This document shows positions 42,515 to 51,967 of a stretch of 64,000 nt of DNA, piece by piece; position 1 is the stretch's first letter, and each line of letters begins with the position of its first letter. The DNA comes from Caldilineaceae bacterium (GTDB lineage Bacteria > Chloroflexota > Anaerolineae > Caldilineales > Caldilineaceae): contig JADLDO010000015.1 in NCBI GenBank assembly GCA_020846635.1, positions 1-64,000 of the forward strand. Reading direction: 5' to 3'. The notes under the pieces were generated by a model. The model was not told where the DNA came from, searched no databases, and saw only the letters and a list, made by a program, of their open reading frames with translations. The translations under genes and the position numbers were made by a program.

Positions 42515-43144
42515 ATGCTGCCATTCTTTTCTGACTACAATTCGCTGGACGATGCGCGTGCTGCCTCCCTGCGTTGTATCCGCTGCCCCTTGAGCGCGGG
42601 GCGCAACCAAGTGGTCTTTGGCGCGGGCAATCCACAGGCCGCTATTATGCTCATCGGTCAAGGCCCCTCGCTCACCGACGATAACACCGGCCTGCCCTAC
42701 ACAGGCCCCGCCGGGGAGTTTCTGGATACTGCGCTGCACCAGGCAGGGTTGAGCCGCGAGGAAGTCTGGCTCACCAACCTGCATAAATGTGTGGCGACCA
42801 AGATCAACAAAGAGACGGGGCGACCGGAGATGCGCCCACCCAAAGCGGAGGAAGTCGCCGCCTGTGATATTTGGCTGGAACAGGAATTGTTTTGGGTGAA
42901 GCCCGTGGTGCTGGTTGCCATCGGCGGCCCTGCCGCGCAGACGCTCTTGGGCAAGGAATTTCAACTGACAGAGCAGCGCGGGCAATGGTTGGCAGGCCCG
43001 CATGGCATCCCCACGCTGGCGACCTATCAACCCACCTACCTGAAACGACTCAGCCAATGGGATCGCCCTACCGCTGTGCAGGGCTGGCGTGACCTTGTGG
43101 CCGATCTGCGCTTAGTGCGCGAGCGGGCCAGAGAGCAAGCCTAA
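42515..43144 (+). CDS. Family 4 uracil-DNA glycosylase-like iron-sulfur protein
   Basis: A 209-residue protein. Cluster ligands of type 4 UDGs are visible: Cys21 and Cys24 in RCIRCPL, then Cys in LHKC and in VAACDIWL. The substrate-binding motif A reads IGQGPSLTDDNTGLPYTGPAG, where type 4 enzymes usually have GEAPG or GEGPG and PF(V)GRAG; the later HP-[SA] motif is replaced by YQPTYLKR. It should be a DNA base-excision enzyme or a degenerate relative. ATG without a clear Shine-Dalgarno site. folC follows after 23 bases. Confidence 0.8.
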   Translation: MLPFFSDYNSLDDARAASLRCIRCPLSAGRNQVVFGAGNPQAAIMLIGQGPSLTDDNTGLPYTGPAGEFLDTALHQAGLSREEVWLTNLHKCVATKINKETGRPEMRPPKAEEVAACDIWLEQELFWVKPVVLVAIGGPAAQTLLGKEFQLTEQRGQWLAGPHGIPTLATYQPTYLKRLSQWDRPTAVQGWRDLVADLRLVRERAREQA

Positions 43145-43167
43145 GCTATATAAACACCTAGATTGCT

Positions 43168-44556
43168 ATGATGATATTCCCTAACTTTGCGGCTGCGCGC
43201 GCCTATCTGGAATCCTTTGTGCAAGCCTCTGGAACTGCTGCCACGCCCCTCTTTGCCTTGCAGCGGACGCAAGCGCTGATGGCGTATTTGGGCGATCCAC
43301 AAGACGCGCTGCCGGTAATCCATCTGGCAGGTACGTCGGGCAAGGGCTCCACCGCCACCATTCTGGCCGCGCTGCTCCAGGCTCACGGGCTGCGTACCGG
43401 TCTTGGGCTTTCGCCCCATGTGCGCCATCTGCTAGAGCGCATCCAGATCGATGGCGCACCCGTGGATGAAGCAGCCTTTTGCCGCGCCCTGGGCGAGATG
43501 ATGCCGGCTATCCGCGCCATGCAGGCGAGCGAGTGGGGCGCGCCCACCTTCTTTGAGATCCTGATTGCCCTCTCCTATCAACTCTTTGCCCAAGTACCGG
43601 TCGATGTCGTCATCATGGAGACGGGGTTGGGGGGGCGATATGATGCCACGAATACTGTAACCAGTGCCGGCAAAATTGCGCTCTTTACCCACATCGGCTA
43701 TGACCATGTTGAGATACTAGGCAGCACGCTGACCAAAATTGCCACGCAAAAGGCAGGGATCATCCAGCCGCATAACCGGGTACTTACCATCACCCAAGCG
43801 CCCGATGCCCAAGAGGTACTGCGTGCGGAGAGTGCTGTGCAAGAGGCGCAGATCACCGTCTTTGATCCGGCTGCCTCGATTCACGCGGTTGAGGTGCAAC
43901 CTGCACAGGTGGTCTTTGATCTGATCTTGCCCTCCTATCCGCCGCTGCGTTCTCTGCATCTTGCGCTGACGGGCGCGCATCAAGCAGAGAACGCGGGCTT
44001 GGCGCTGGCTGCGGCCCAGCTATTCTTGGAAGGCATGGGACGCACGCTGGACGAGAAGGCGATCCGCCATGCGCTGGCCCATGTCACGCTGCCGGGACGC
44101 ATGGAGCAGCGCACCTGGCGCGGGCAGCCGCTCATCCTTGATGGCGCGCACAATCCCCAGAAGATTGAGGCTCTTTGTAATGCCTTGATGGCGCTCTATC
44201 CCGGCCAACGCTTTGTCTTTGTGGTTGCGTTCAAAGAGGGCAAGGATCACGCGGCCATCCTGACCCAACTCCTGCCGTTGGCCCAGCAGATCATTCTTAC
44301 CCATTTTGAGAACCACGACCAGGGCATGTTAATCACGGCTGCCGACCCGTATGCGTTGGCGGCGACGCTGCCCAGCCAGACCCGCGCCCAAGTGACGGTT
44401 GTGGCGGATGTCGCTGGCGCGCTTGCCGCGGCTGTGACCCGCGCCGCGGCGATCCCGCCTGCCCCCGATCCTGTGCCCATTGTCGTGACCGGTTCGCTTT
44501 ATCTGCTGGCGCAAGTCTACGCTGTCATCGACGCCACACGCCTGGAATCATCTTAG
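43168..44556 (+). CDS. folC: Bifunctional folylpolyglutamate synthase / dihydrofolate synthase
   Basis: A 462-residue Mur-ligase-family enzyme that adds glutamate to dihydropteroate and to folates. Motifs: P-loop AGTSGKGSTATILAALL, SPHVRHLLERIQIDG (folate-binding loop), METGLGGRYDATNT and ILDGAHNPQK in the C-terminal domain. Length is typical. It follows the UDG-like gene by 23 bases, so the two probably form an operon. ATG at 43168, with a second ATG one codon later. Confidence 0.93.
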   Translation: MMIFPNFAAARAYLESFVQASGTAATPLFALQRTQALMAYLGDPQDALPVIHLAGTSGKGSTATILAALLQAHGLRTGLGLSPHVRHLLERIQIDGAPVDEAAFCRALGEMMPAIRAMQASEWGAPTFFEILIALSYQLFAQVPVDVVIMETGLGGRYDATNTVTSAGKIALFTHIGYDHVEILGSTLTKIATQKAGIIQPHNRVLTITQAPDAQEVLRAESAVQEAQITVFDPAASIHAVEVQPAQVVFDLILPSYPPLRSLHLALTGAHQAENAGLALAAAQLFLEGMGRTLDEKAIRHALAHVTLPGRMEQRTWRGQPLILDGAHNPQKIEALCNALMALYPGQRFVFVVAFKEGKDHAAILTQLLPLAQQIILTHFENHDQGMLITAADPYALAATLPSQTRAQVTVVADVAGALAAAVTRAAAIPPAPDPVPIVVTGSLYLLAQVYAVIDATRLESS

Positions 44557-44591
44557 AATCGTCTCGGCCAAAAGGCCGCCAAAAAACGCGT

Positions 44592-44621
44592 TTGCACGCC
44601 GATTTAACTCTGTGCTATACT
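44592..44621 (+). promoter_or_regulatory. Candidate promoter of ABC ATPase gene
   Basis: TTGCAC (44592-44597), 18-base spacer, TATACT (44616-44621), giving a leader of about 125 bases. Confidence 0.55.
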
Positions 44622-44751
44622 CTCCGTCAGCAGTACCCCTAAAATCATCCCTGCACGCATTGGGGTGAACCGCGTTCCATAGTAGTACGTAAAAAATTCT
44701 CAAAGTTTCTACCCTTCGTGTTGTATGTTCGTTTAAAGGAGCAAAAACTAA

Positions 44752-45858
<1,107 letters not shown>

Positions 45859-45880
45859 TCCGCCACCCCTAAATGTTATC

Positions 45881-45920
45881 AACAGCCGGGCCAGCATATG
45901 CTGGCCCGGCTGTTTTTTGT
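45881..45920 (+). terminator. Intrinsic terminator after ABC ATPase gene
   Basis: Perfect 17-base-arm palindrome (AACAGCCGGGCCAGCAT and complement) followed by T residues (tgttttttgt). Confidence 0.92.
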
Positions 45921-45969
45921 GTTATGCTCTAGGCAGTATAGAACCTCATTTAGAGCCAAAGGATGACCC

Positions 45970-47199
45970 ATGTCGCCATTTACTGAATTTAGCCTTATGC
46001 ATGAGTTACAGCAAAAAGGGGGCAAGATCGTCTTGCTCGTCCTCGATGGTTTGGGGGGCTTGCCGATGACGCCCGACGGCAAAACTGAGTTGGAGAGCGC
46101 CCAAAAGCCCAATTTGGATAGGCTTGCCAAAGAAGGAAGCACCGGTCTGAGCGTCCCCATTCGCCCTGGCATAGAGCCAGGCAGCGGCCCTGCCCATCTC
46201 AGCCTCTTTAGCTATGATCCTGTCACCTATGAAATTGGTCGCGGCGTGCTGGAGGCATTGGGTATTGGCTTTGAACTGCAAGCCAACGATTTGGCCGCGC
46301 GCGGCAATTTTGCCACCGTAGATGCAAATGGCGTGATCACCGACCGTCGTGCCGGGCGCATCAGCACCGAGGAATGTGAGCGTCTGACTGCCAAACTCCA
46401 GCAGACAACCGGCGATCTCTTTCCGGGCTATCAAGTGTTTGTCCTGCCAGTGAAGGAGCATCGCTTCGCCTTTATCCTGCGCGGTGAGGGGTTGGGTGGC
46501 AAACTGACCGAGACCGATCCCCTGGTCACAGGCAAGAAACCGCTGCCGGTGGAAGATGAAAGCGGCACACCTGAAGGCGCGCATACGGCCCAGATGGTCA
46601 ACCGATGGGTGGAGGCTGCGCGTGCCGCGCTGGCTGACGAACCCAAAGCCAACAGTCTGAATCTGCGCGGCCTTGCCAAAGACCCTGGGCTGCCTCGTTT
46701 CCCGGAGATCTACGGGATGCGCGCCGCCGCGATTGCGGTCTATCCGATGTACAAGGGGGTGGCGCGGCTTGTGGGTATGGAGCCGATTAGTTTTGAGGGT
46801 GAGCGGCCCGAACATGAGATTGCCGCTTTGGAGCGCGTCTGGAATGATTACGATTTCTTCTTTATCCATATCAAGAAGACCGACAGCTACGGTGAAGATG
46901 GCAATTTCGATGCCAAAGTGCATGAAATCGAAGCTGTTGATGCCGTAATCCCGCGTATACTGGCGTTGCAGCCTGGCGCGATCATTGTCACGGGCGACCA
47001 CAGCACGCCCGCCAAGCTCCGCAGCCACTCTTGGCATCCGGTTCCCACCCTGTTATGGAGCGCCACTGCCATGCCCGACCAGGTGACGACCTTTGGCGAG
47101 CGCGCCTGTGCCAGCGGTCATTTGGGCATCTTCCACGCCACCCACCTCGTACCGCTGGCGATGGCACACGCCGGTCGCCTGGTGCGCTTTGGGGCGTAG
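45970..47199 (+). CDS. apgM: 2,3-bisphosphoglycerate-independent phosphoglycerate mutase, archaeal type
   Basis: A 409-residue enzyme that interconverts 3- and 2-phosphoglycerate in glycolysis. It belongs to the alkaline-phosphatase superfamily: LLVLDGLGG with the metal Asp, EPGSGPAHLSLFSYDP holding the catalytic Ser, and late GDHSTP and HSWHPVP metal ligands. The length (about 400) fits the archaeal-type aPGAM rather than the 510-residue GpmI. It is ended by a hairpin of the dispersed family. The poly-Cys leader and sulfur operon start shortly after. Confidence 0.93.
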   Translation: MSPFTEFSLMHELQQKGGKIVLLVLDGLGGLPMTPDGKTELESAQKPNLDRLAKEGSTGLSVPIRPGIEPGSGPAHLSLFSYDPVTYEIGRGVLEALGIGFELQANDLAARGNFATVDANGVITDRRAGRISTEECERLTAKLQQTTGDLFPGYQVFVLPVKEHRFAFILRGEGLGGKLTETDPLVTGKKPLPVEDESGTPEGAHTAQMVNRWVEAARAALADEPKANSLNLRGLAKDPGLPRFPEIYGMRAAAIAVYPMYKGVARLVGMEPISFEGERPEHEIAALERVWNDYDFFFIHIKKTDSYGEDGNFDAKVHEIEAVDAVIPRILALQPGAIIVTGDHSTPAKLRSHSWHPVPTLLWSATAMPDQVTTFGERACASGHLGIFHATHLVPLAMAHAGRLVRFGA

Positions 47200-47207
47200 A
47201 TAAAAAG

Positions 47208-47240
47208 ACCCTCCCGGAAGCTTCAAGCTTCCGGGAGGGT
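47208..47240. repeat. Dispersed hairpin family copy after apgM (perfect)
   Basis: ACCCTCCCGGAAGCTT (47208-47223) and its exact complement (47225-47240) around one base. It begins 9 bases after the apgM stop; no T-tract. This is the most perfect member of the family. Confidence 0.92.
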
Positions 47241-47274
47241 TATGGGCAGCACAGTAATTTATCGTTTGTATCGT

Positions 47275-47303
47275 TTGACATTTGGCCCCGTGACTCTTAT
47301 ACT
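47275..47303 (+). promoter_or_regulatory. Consensus sigma-70 promoter of the sulfate-assimilation operon
   Basis: TTGACA (47275-47280), 17-base spacer, TATACT (47298-47303). Two exact 9-base repeats TATCGTTTG (47260-47268 and 47269-47277) run into the -35 box and may bind a regulator. Predicted start point near 47310, about 79 bases before the leader peptide ORF. Confidence 0.75.
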
Positions 47304-47388
47304 GCGCTTTCATTGGCACTCATACATCGATTATATGCAAACAATTTGGTAGTATCGTACCCGTTCACACCCATTGCGAGGTATTCTC

Positions 47389-47547
47389 ATGAACAGGTTT
47401 GTGTCTTCTCAGATAAAAGAAAGACGTTCAGTGTCGCTGATACGCCGCGCTGCTATCACTTCCCCCGTTGCCCCTGCTTTTGCCCACAGCTCTACCCTCC
47501 TCTCCTCCTCCTGTTGTTGCTGCTGTTGTAGCTGCTTGTGTTCCTAG
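47389..47547 (+). CDS. Polycysteine leader peptide of sulfate-assimilation operon
   Basis: A 52-codon ORF. ATG 47389 has GAGG (47378-47381) seven bases upstream. The C-terminus has six consecutive Cys codons (residues 42-47) and Cys again at 49 and 51: eight Cys in the last eleven residues, then TAG at 47545-47547. Such clusters make ribosome progress depend on charged Cys-tRNA. The ORF lies between a consensus promoter and sulfite reductase/cysH genes, whose product feeds cysteine synthesis, so it fits a cysteine-responsive attenuator. Polycysteine leader ORFs with this role were reported in mycobacteria before a sulfite reductase-cysH operon. Another frame gives poly-Leu, but it starts upstream of the promoter inside apgM. 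Confidence 0.8.
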   Translation: MNRFVSSQIKERRSVSLIRRAAITSPVAPAFAHSSTLLSSSCCCCCCSCLCS

Positions 47548-47826
47548 ACGCCAGTCTCGTTTCGGCGTCCTAATCCCAACCAACTGCTGAACCCAATTAC
47601 ATATCGGTCACTGTCATGACGCATCGCCGCGTTCTGGCTAAGTTGATTGTGCTTTGATTGGCGCACAACTTTAACAGGTGACTTGGGCATCGCGCCGCTG
47701 TGCGCGCTTGTTCTGGATCTCTATGCCTATTTCTGGGCCTCTTTCCGCTCGCGGCTGCCAGCCGTTGTGTTTTCTGATCCCATTTTGTGGTTTTTCGCGA
47801 TTACCAACCGATTGGAGGGACGTACA
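47547..47826 (+). promoter_or_regulatory. Putative attenuator leader between leader peptide and sulfite reductase
   Basis: About 280 bases without another gene. Visible structures: a hairpin GACGCC/GGCGTC at 47547-47569 starting on the leader stop codon; mutually exclusive pairings GGCGC(47660-47664)/GCGCC(47692-47696) and GCGCACA(47661-47667)/TGTGCGC(47699-47705); and a small stem CGGCT/AGCCG (47752-47764) followed by ttgtgttttc, a weak terminator candidate. The sulfite reductase Shine-Dalgarno site GGAGG lies at 47814-47818. The mechanism (termination versus translational control) cannot be decided from inspection. Confidence 0.5.
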
Positions 47827-49524
47827 ATGTCCGTAGAAGATGTCAAAATCAATAGTCGAGGATTGCGCGGAGCGCTGCCAATCCAACTGCACGAGCCGGC
47901 CCCCAATTTTGATGACGATGTTAAGAACCTGCTCAAGTTTCACGGTATCTATCAGCAGCACAACCGTGATGTGCGCGGGCGTAACAATCGCTCCTATATG
48001 TTTATGGTACGCAGCAAGCTGCCCGGTGGCCGCCAAACTGCCGAGCAGTACCTTGTCCATGATGCGCTGGCGGATCAATTCTCCCAGGGCGATTTCCGGC
48101 TGACCACGCGCCAGGGCATCCAGTTTCACGGCGTCATCAAGAGCGATCTACAACCCACACTGCGCGCCATGAACGCTGCGCTGCTCACCACGCTGGGCGC
48201 TTGTGGCGATGTGCAGCGCAATGTCATGTGCTGCCCGGCCCCCTTTGGCGACCCTGTGCGTGAATACTTGCAGGATTTGGCGCAGGAGATTACCCGCCAC
48301 TTCTTCCCGCGCAGCGGCGCTTATCACGAAATCTGGCTTGAAGATGAGAATGGCGAAAAGACGCGCCAGAAGTTTGATGAAGAACAGCCGGAGGTCGTTG
48401 AACCCATCTATGGCAAGGCCTACCTGCCCCGTAAGTTCAAAACCGCCATCGCCTACCCCGGTGACAACTGCATCGACGTTTTGAGCAATGACATTGGCAT
48501 CGTGGCGCTGATTGCCGACGATGGTGTAACGGTTCATGGCTTCAACCTCTATGTGGGCGGCAGTATGGGCGCAACCCACAATGATCCGGCGACCTATCCG
48601 ATGCTGGCGGTTCCCCTGGGCTATGTGCCGCGAGAGCAGATTCTGGATGTGGTGGAGAAGATCGTTTTTGTCCAGCGCGATTATGGCGACCGCACTGACC
48701 GCAAACATGCGCGCATGAAGTATGTCGTTAAAGAGTGGGGCATTGACGCTTTCCGCGCCAAAGTTGAAGAATATCTAGGCTATGCCATTGCTCCCTTCCG
48801 CGAGGACATGCCCCCGCTGGAATTTGAAGATCATCTGGGCTGGCACCAACAGGTCGATGGTAACTGGTTTATCGGCGTCTATGTCGAGAATGGCCGCGTG
48901 CGCGATGTGGCAGATCGACGTATTCGCAGCGGGCTGCGCGCGCTCATCCAACGCTTCCGTCCTGGCGTCACCATCACTGCCCAGCAGAACATCCTGCTCG
49001 ATGGCTTTACCACCGAGCAGAAAGCCGAAGTCGAAGCCATTCTGGCCAATTACGGCATCCCCACCGTCGAGGAGCTTTCGCTGGTGCGCCGCAACAGCAT
49101 GGCCTGCCCGGCGCTGCCAACCTGTGGGCTGGCACTCTCCGAAGCTGAACGCTTCTTGCCCAGCGTCATCGACCAGGTGGAGGTCATCGCTGCGAAGTTG
49201 GGACTTGATGACAATGTCTTCTCGATCCGCATGACCGGCTGCCCCAACGGCTGTGCCCGTCCCTATGTGGCTGATATTGGCCTGGTAGGACGCACGCTCA
49301 ACAAGTACAACATCTATCTGGGCGGCAACCTGGAAGGCACGCGCATGAACAAGGTCTATCGCGAATTGGTTGCCGGTGGCGACCTTGCCCAAGAGATTGA
49401 GGCAGTCTTGAAGAGCTATCTTGCCCAACGCCTGCCGGGTGAGCGTCTGGGTGACTGGGCGGATCGTGTCGGCGTCGAAAACATCAACGCTCGCCAAGAA
49501 CAAGAATTAGTGCAAGCCGCTTGA
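47827..49524 (+). CDS. Assimilatory sulfite reductase (siroheme, [4Fe-4S])
   Basis: A 565-residue enzyme that reduces sulfite to sulfide with six electrons, ferredoxin- or flavoprotein-linked. It has the two ferredoxin-like repeats of the nitrite/sulfite reductase family. Cluster and siroheme ligands are Cys427 and Cys433 (CPALPTC) and Cys472 and Cys476 (GCPNGC). Siroheme contacts such as RLTTRQGIQFHGV (91-103) are conserved. It is adjacent to cysH and siroheme-synthesis genes, which argues for sulfite rather than nitrite as substrate. ATG 47827 has GGAGG eight bases upstream. An in-frame region upstream to 47647 lacks homology and belongs to the leader. Confidence 0.92.
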   Translation: MSVEDVKINSRGLRGALPIQLHEPAPNFDDDVKNLLKFHGIYQQHNRDVRGRNNRSYMFMVRSKLPGGRQTAEQYLVHDALADQFSQGDFRLTTRQGIQFHGVIKSDLQPTLRAMNAALLTTLGACGDVQRNVMCCPAPFGDPVREYLQDLAQEITRHFFPRSGAYHEIWLEDENGEKTRQKFDEEQPEVVEPIYGKAYLPRKFKTAIAYPGDNCIDVLSNDIGIVALIADDGVTVHGFNLYVGGSMGATHNDPATYPMLAVPLGYVPREQILDVVEKIVFVQRDYGDRTDRKHARMKYVVKEWGIDAFRAKVEEYLGYAIAPFREDMPPLEFEDHLGWHQQVDGNWFIGVYVENGRVRDVADRRIRSGLRALIQRFRPGVTITAQQNILLDGFTTEQKAEVEAILANYGIPTVEELSLVRRNSMACPALPTCGLALSEAERFLPSVIDQVEVIAAKLGLDDNVFSIRMTGCPNGCARPYVADIGLVGRTLNKYNIYLGGNLEGTRMNKVYRELVAGGDLAQEIEAVLKSYLAQRLPGERLGDWADRVGVENINARQEQELVQAA

Positions 49525-49539
49525 TCTAAGGAGCTTCGT

Positions 49540-50283
49540 ATGGCTGTCGCACTGAAAGCCGGGCCTGGTGCCGGCTTCATGGAATGGACCTATCTCGTTT
49601 TTTCTCGTCTCAACTCTCGCTATGAACAAGGGACAGCCGAGAGCATCCTGAGTTGGGCGATTGATACATTTGGCACAGGTCTTGCCATTGGCACGTCGTT
49701 CGGTGCCAGCGGTCTTGTGCTGATGGATATGGCGCTCAAGATTCAACCCGATGTGGACATTTTCTACATCGACACCGGCTATTTCTTTCCCGAAACTCAG
49801 ACTTTGGTCGAGCGTATCCAGGATCATTACCAACGCAACCTGCGCCGCATCTTGCCCGAGCAGACCGTTGCACAACAAGCCGAGGAATATGGCCCCGCGC
49901 TCTACCAGCGCGACCCTGATCTCTGCTGCCAACTGCGTAAGGTCATGCCGCTGCGTGTTGCGCTGCAAGACAGCACCGCCTGGGCTACTGCCATCCGTCG
50001 TGACCAGACCAAGACGCGCAGCAGTACCCCCGCTATCACCTGGAATGAGCGGCACAACGTGGTGAAGATTTCCCCGCTCATCCACTGGCGCGAGGATGAA
50101 ATCTGGCAGTATGTACACAGCCACAAACTGCCCTATAACCAACTGCACGACCAGGGCTTTCCTTCCATCGGCTGCGCGCCCTGCACGCGGCCCGTCCGGC
50201 CCGGCGAGGAGTTGCGCGCCGGACGCTGGCAGGGGAAATCGAAGATCGAGTGTGGTCTACACGTTGACCTTGTGAGCGCATAG
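49540..50283 (+). CDS. cysH: Adenylyl-sulfate/phosphoadenylyl-sulfate reductase
   Basis: A 247-residue enzyme that reduces APS (or PAPS) to sulfite with thioredoxin. The nucleotide loop reads GTSFGASG (51-58). The catalytic Cys238 is in KIECGLH. A CC pair (Cys129-130) and CAPC (Cys212, Cys215) bind the [4Fe-4S] cluster found in APS-type reductases, so APS is the more likely substrate. AAGGAG precedes the ATG; the gene follows sulfite reductase after 15 bases. ATP sulfurylase is not in the window. Confidence 0.94.
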   Translation: MAVALKAGPGAGFMEWTYLVFSRLNSRYEQGTAESILSWAIDTFGTGLAIGTSFGASGLVLMDMALKIQPDVDIFYIDTGYFFPETQTLVERIQDHYQRNLRRILPEQTVAQQAEEYGPALYQRDPDLCCQLRKVMPLRVALQDSTAWATAIRRDQTKTRSSTPAITWNERHNVVKISPLIHWREDEIWQYVHSHKLPYNQLHDQGFPSIGCAPCTRPVRPGEELRAGRWQGKSKIECGLHVDLVSA

Positions 50284-50296
50284 GAGCATGCCTGGT

Positions 50297-51100
50297 ATGC
50301 ATACCGAGGGGCAGCAGGATCGGAGAAACGCGGTGATTCTCATCGGCCACGGCAGCCTACGCAGCGCCAGCGGAGCCTCGATGATCCGCATCGCCGCGCG
50401 GCTGCGCGAGCGTGGAGTTGCGCCTGTGGTTGAGGCAGCGTTTCTCAACTACAGCCGCCCGACGTTGGCGGAGGTCGTAGGAAAAGTCGCGGCGATGGGG
50501 GTGACGAGCATCACCATCCAGCCCTACTTCTTGATCGCCGGGGTCTATGTACAAAACGACCTGTATTCACTGATCACAGAGGTAAGTAGCCTCTTTCCTG
50601 CCCTGTCTTTCCAACTTGCGCCCGTCTTGGGCGACCATCCAGCGCTGATCGACCTGGCACAACGGCGTGTCCAGGTCGCGCTGGAGGCACGCGATGCAAA
50701 CGTGGCTTTGCCTTCGCTGCTGCTCATGGCCCACGGCACACCGCTGCCCGCAGCCAATGCGCCGCTCTACACCATTGCCGGCACGCTGATCAGCCGCTTG
50801 GGGTTGGCGGAGTCGCAAGTCGCTTATCTGGACTGCAATACGCCCACCATCCCTGAAGCCATTGACCAACTCGTTGCAGAGGGCGCGCGCCAGATTGTGG
50901 CGCTGCCCTACTTCTTGCACCTGGGGCGTCATGTCGCCGAAGACCTGCCAGCGTTGATCGCCCAGGCCCAGGCACGACACCCCCACGCAGCCATTCTCTT
51001 GGCCCATCACTTGGATTATGACATGTGCCTGGTCGATGCAGTACAAGAGCGCTTGACCTCTGCCCGATCTGTGGCCCGATCTGTGGCACTACCCGTTTAG
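50297..51100 (+). CDS. Sirohydrochlorin chelatase, two CbiX domains
   Basis: A 267-residue protein with two CbiX-type domains. The first carries LIGHGSLRSASG with the metal-binding His and FLNYSRPTLAE; the second has LLMAHGTPLP and LPYFLHLGRH. It should insert Fe2+ into sirohydrochlorin to give siroheme for the sulfite reductase of the same operon; cobalt insertion for B12 is the alternative. I chose ATG 50297, with AGGAG ten bases upstream; ATG 50288 is only one base from it. A 12-base duplication (cccgatctgtgg) occurs near the 3' end. Confidence 0.88.
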   Translation: MHTEGQQDRRNAVILIGHGSLRSASGASMIRIAARLRERGVAPVVEAAFLNYSRPTLAEVVGKVAAMGVTSITIQPYFLIAGVYVQNDLYSLITEVSSLFPALSFQLAPVLGDHPALIDLAQRRVQVALEARDANVALPSLLLMAHGTPLPAANAPLYTIAGTLISRLGLAESQVAYLDCNTPTIPEAIDQLVAEGARQIVALPYFLHLGRHVAEDLPALIAQAQARHPHAAILLAHHLDYDMCLVDAVQERLTSARSVARSVALPV

Positions 51101-51136
51101 TTGATTACCCGTTTAGCCGATATGGAGAAAGATGCG

Positions 51137-51967
51137 ATGCGAACTCTACGCCTGACCCCACGCCGGGGCAAAGCCTACTTAATTGGTGCCGGCCCTGGCC
51201 GCGCGGATTTGATTACGGTACGCGGGCTGACCCTGCTGCGCCGCGCCGATGTCGTCATCTTTGACCGGCTGATCGCCCGCGAACTCCTGGACGAAATCCG
51301 CGCCGACGCTGAGGAAGTCTTTGTGGGCAAAGAATCGGGCCACCATACGCTGCCGCAATCAGCGATCAATGAACTGATTGTGGATCGTGTGCGCCAGGGC
51401 AAACAGGTGGTACGTCTTAAGGGGGGCGACCCGTTTGTCTTTGGCCGCGGCGGAGAAGAAGCGCAAGCCCTGCACGACGCCGGGCTGCCCTTTGAGATCG
51501 TGCCGGGCATCTCGTCTGCGCTGGCGGTCCCAGCTTATGCGGGGATTCCTGTCACCCACCGCGGACTCTCCACGGCGTTCGCCGTTGTCACAGGCCATGA
51601 GTGCAGCGGCAAGGCAGCCTCTACGACCGACTGGGACGCACTGGCACGCATCCCCACGCTGGTGGTGCTGATGGGGCTGGGCAATGCCGAGTGCATCGCC
51701 GAGAAGCTAATCGCCGCCGGTCTTGCGCCCAGCACCCCTGCCGCGGCCATCAGCCAGGGCACGACCGACGAGCAGCAGGTCATCACAACGACGCTCGTTG
51801 ATCTCGCCAACGCCATTGCCCAAGCTGCGCTTCCCTCGCCCGCCATCCTGGTGATTGGCGCAGTGGCGGCGCTGACCGAGGAATTGGCCTGGTTTGCACC
51901 GAGCGGGCAAGCCGCGGGCTTTCTCTCGCTGGCAGCCACGCCAGGGCTGCGCGTTGCTCATGCCTAG
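51137..51967 (+). CDS. cobA: Uroporphyrinogen-III C-methyltransferase (SUMT)
   Basis: A 276-residue SAM-dependent enzyme that makes precorrin-2 from uroporphyrinogen III, the branch point to siroheme and B12. Motifs: YLIGAGPGRADLITVRG, VRLKGGDPFVFGRGGEE, VPGISSALAVPAYAGIPVTHR and VVLMGLGNAE. ATG 51137 has GGAG nine bases upstream; earlier starts (TTG 51101, ATG 51122) lack such a site. Its end overlaps the next gene by 8 bases. It supplies siroheme for the sulfite reductase upstream. Confidence 0.93.
   Translation: MRTLRLTPRRGKAYLIGAGPGRADLITVRGLTLLRRADVVIFDRLIARELLDEIRADAEEVFVGKESGHHTLPQSAINELIVDRVRQGKQVVRLKGGDPFVFGRGGEEAQALHDAGLPFEIVPGISSALAVPAYAGIPVTHRGLSTAFAVVTGHECSGKAASTTDWDALARIPTLVVLMGLGNAECIAEKLIAAGLAPSTPAAAISQGTTDEQQVITTTLVDLANAIAQAALPSPAILVIGAVAALTEELAWFAPSGQAAGFLSLAATPGLRVAHA

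Noticed and set aside
42515..43144. Alternative reading of the UDG-like gene as a viral or toxin protein
   Set aside because: Four cluster Cys and overall length match type 4 UDG; only motif details differ.
47031..47531. Open frame of 166 codons ending in a run of Leu codons over the sulfur operon leader
   Set aside because: It starts inside apgM, upstream of the consensus promoter, and has no Shine-Dalgarno site near an internal start. The Cys frame has both and matches the operon's product; poly-Leu is the +1 shadow of the same repeat-like codons.
47647..47826. N-terminal extension of sulfite reductase (60 codons)
   Set aside because: Residues are hydrophobic and aromatic without homology; a GGAGG site lies before the ATG at 47827, and the region belongs to the leader.
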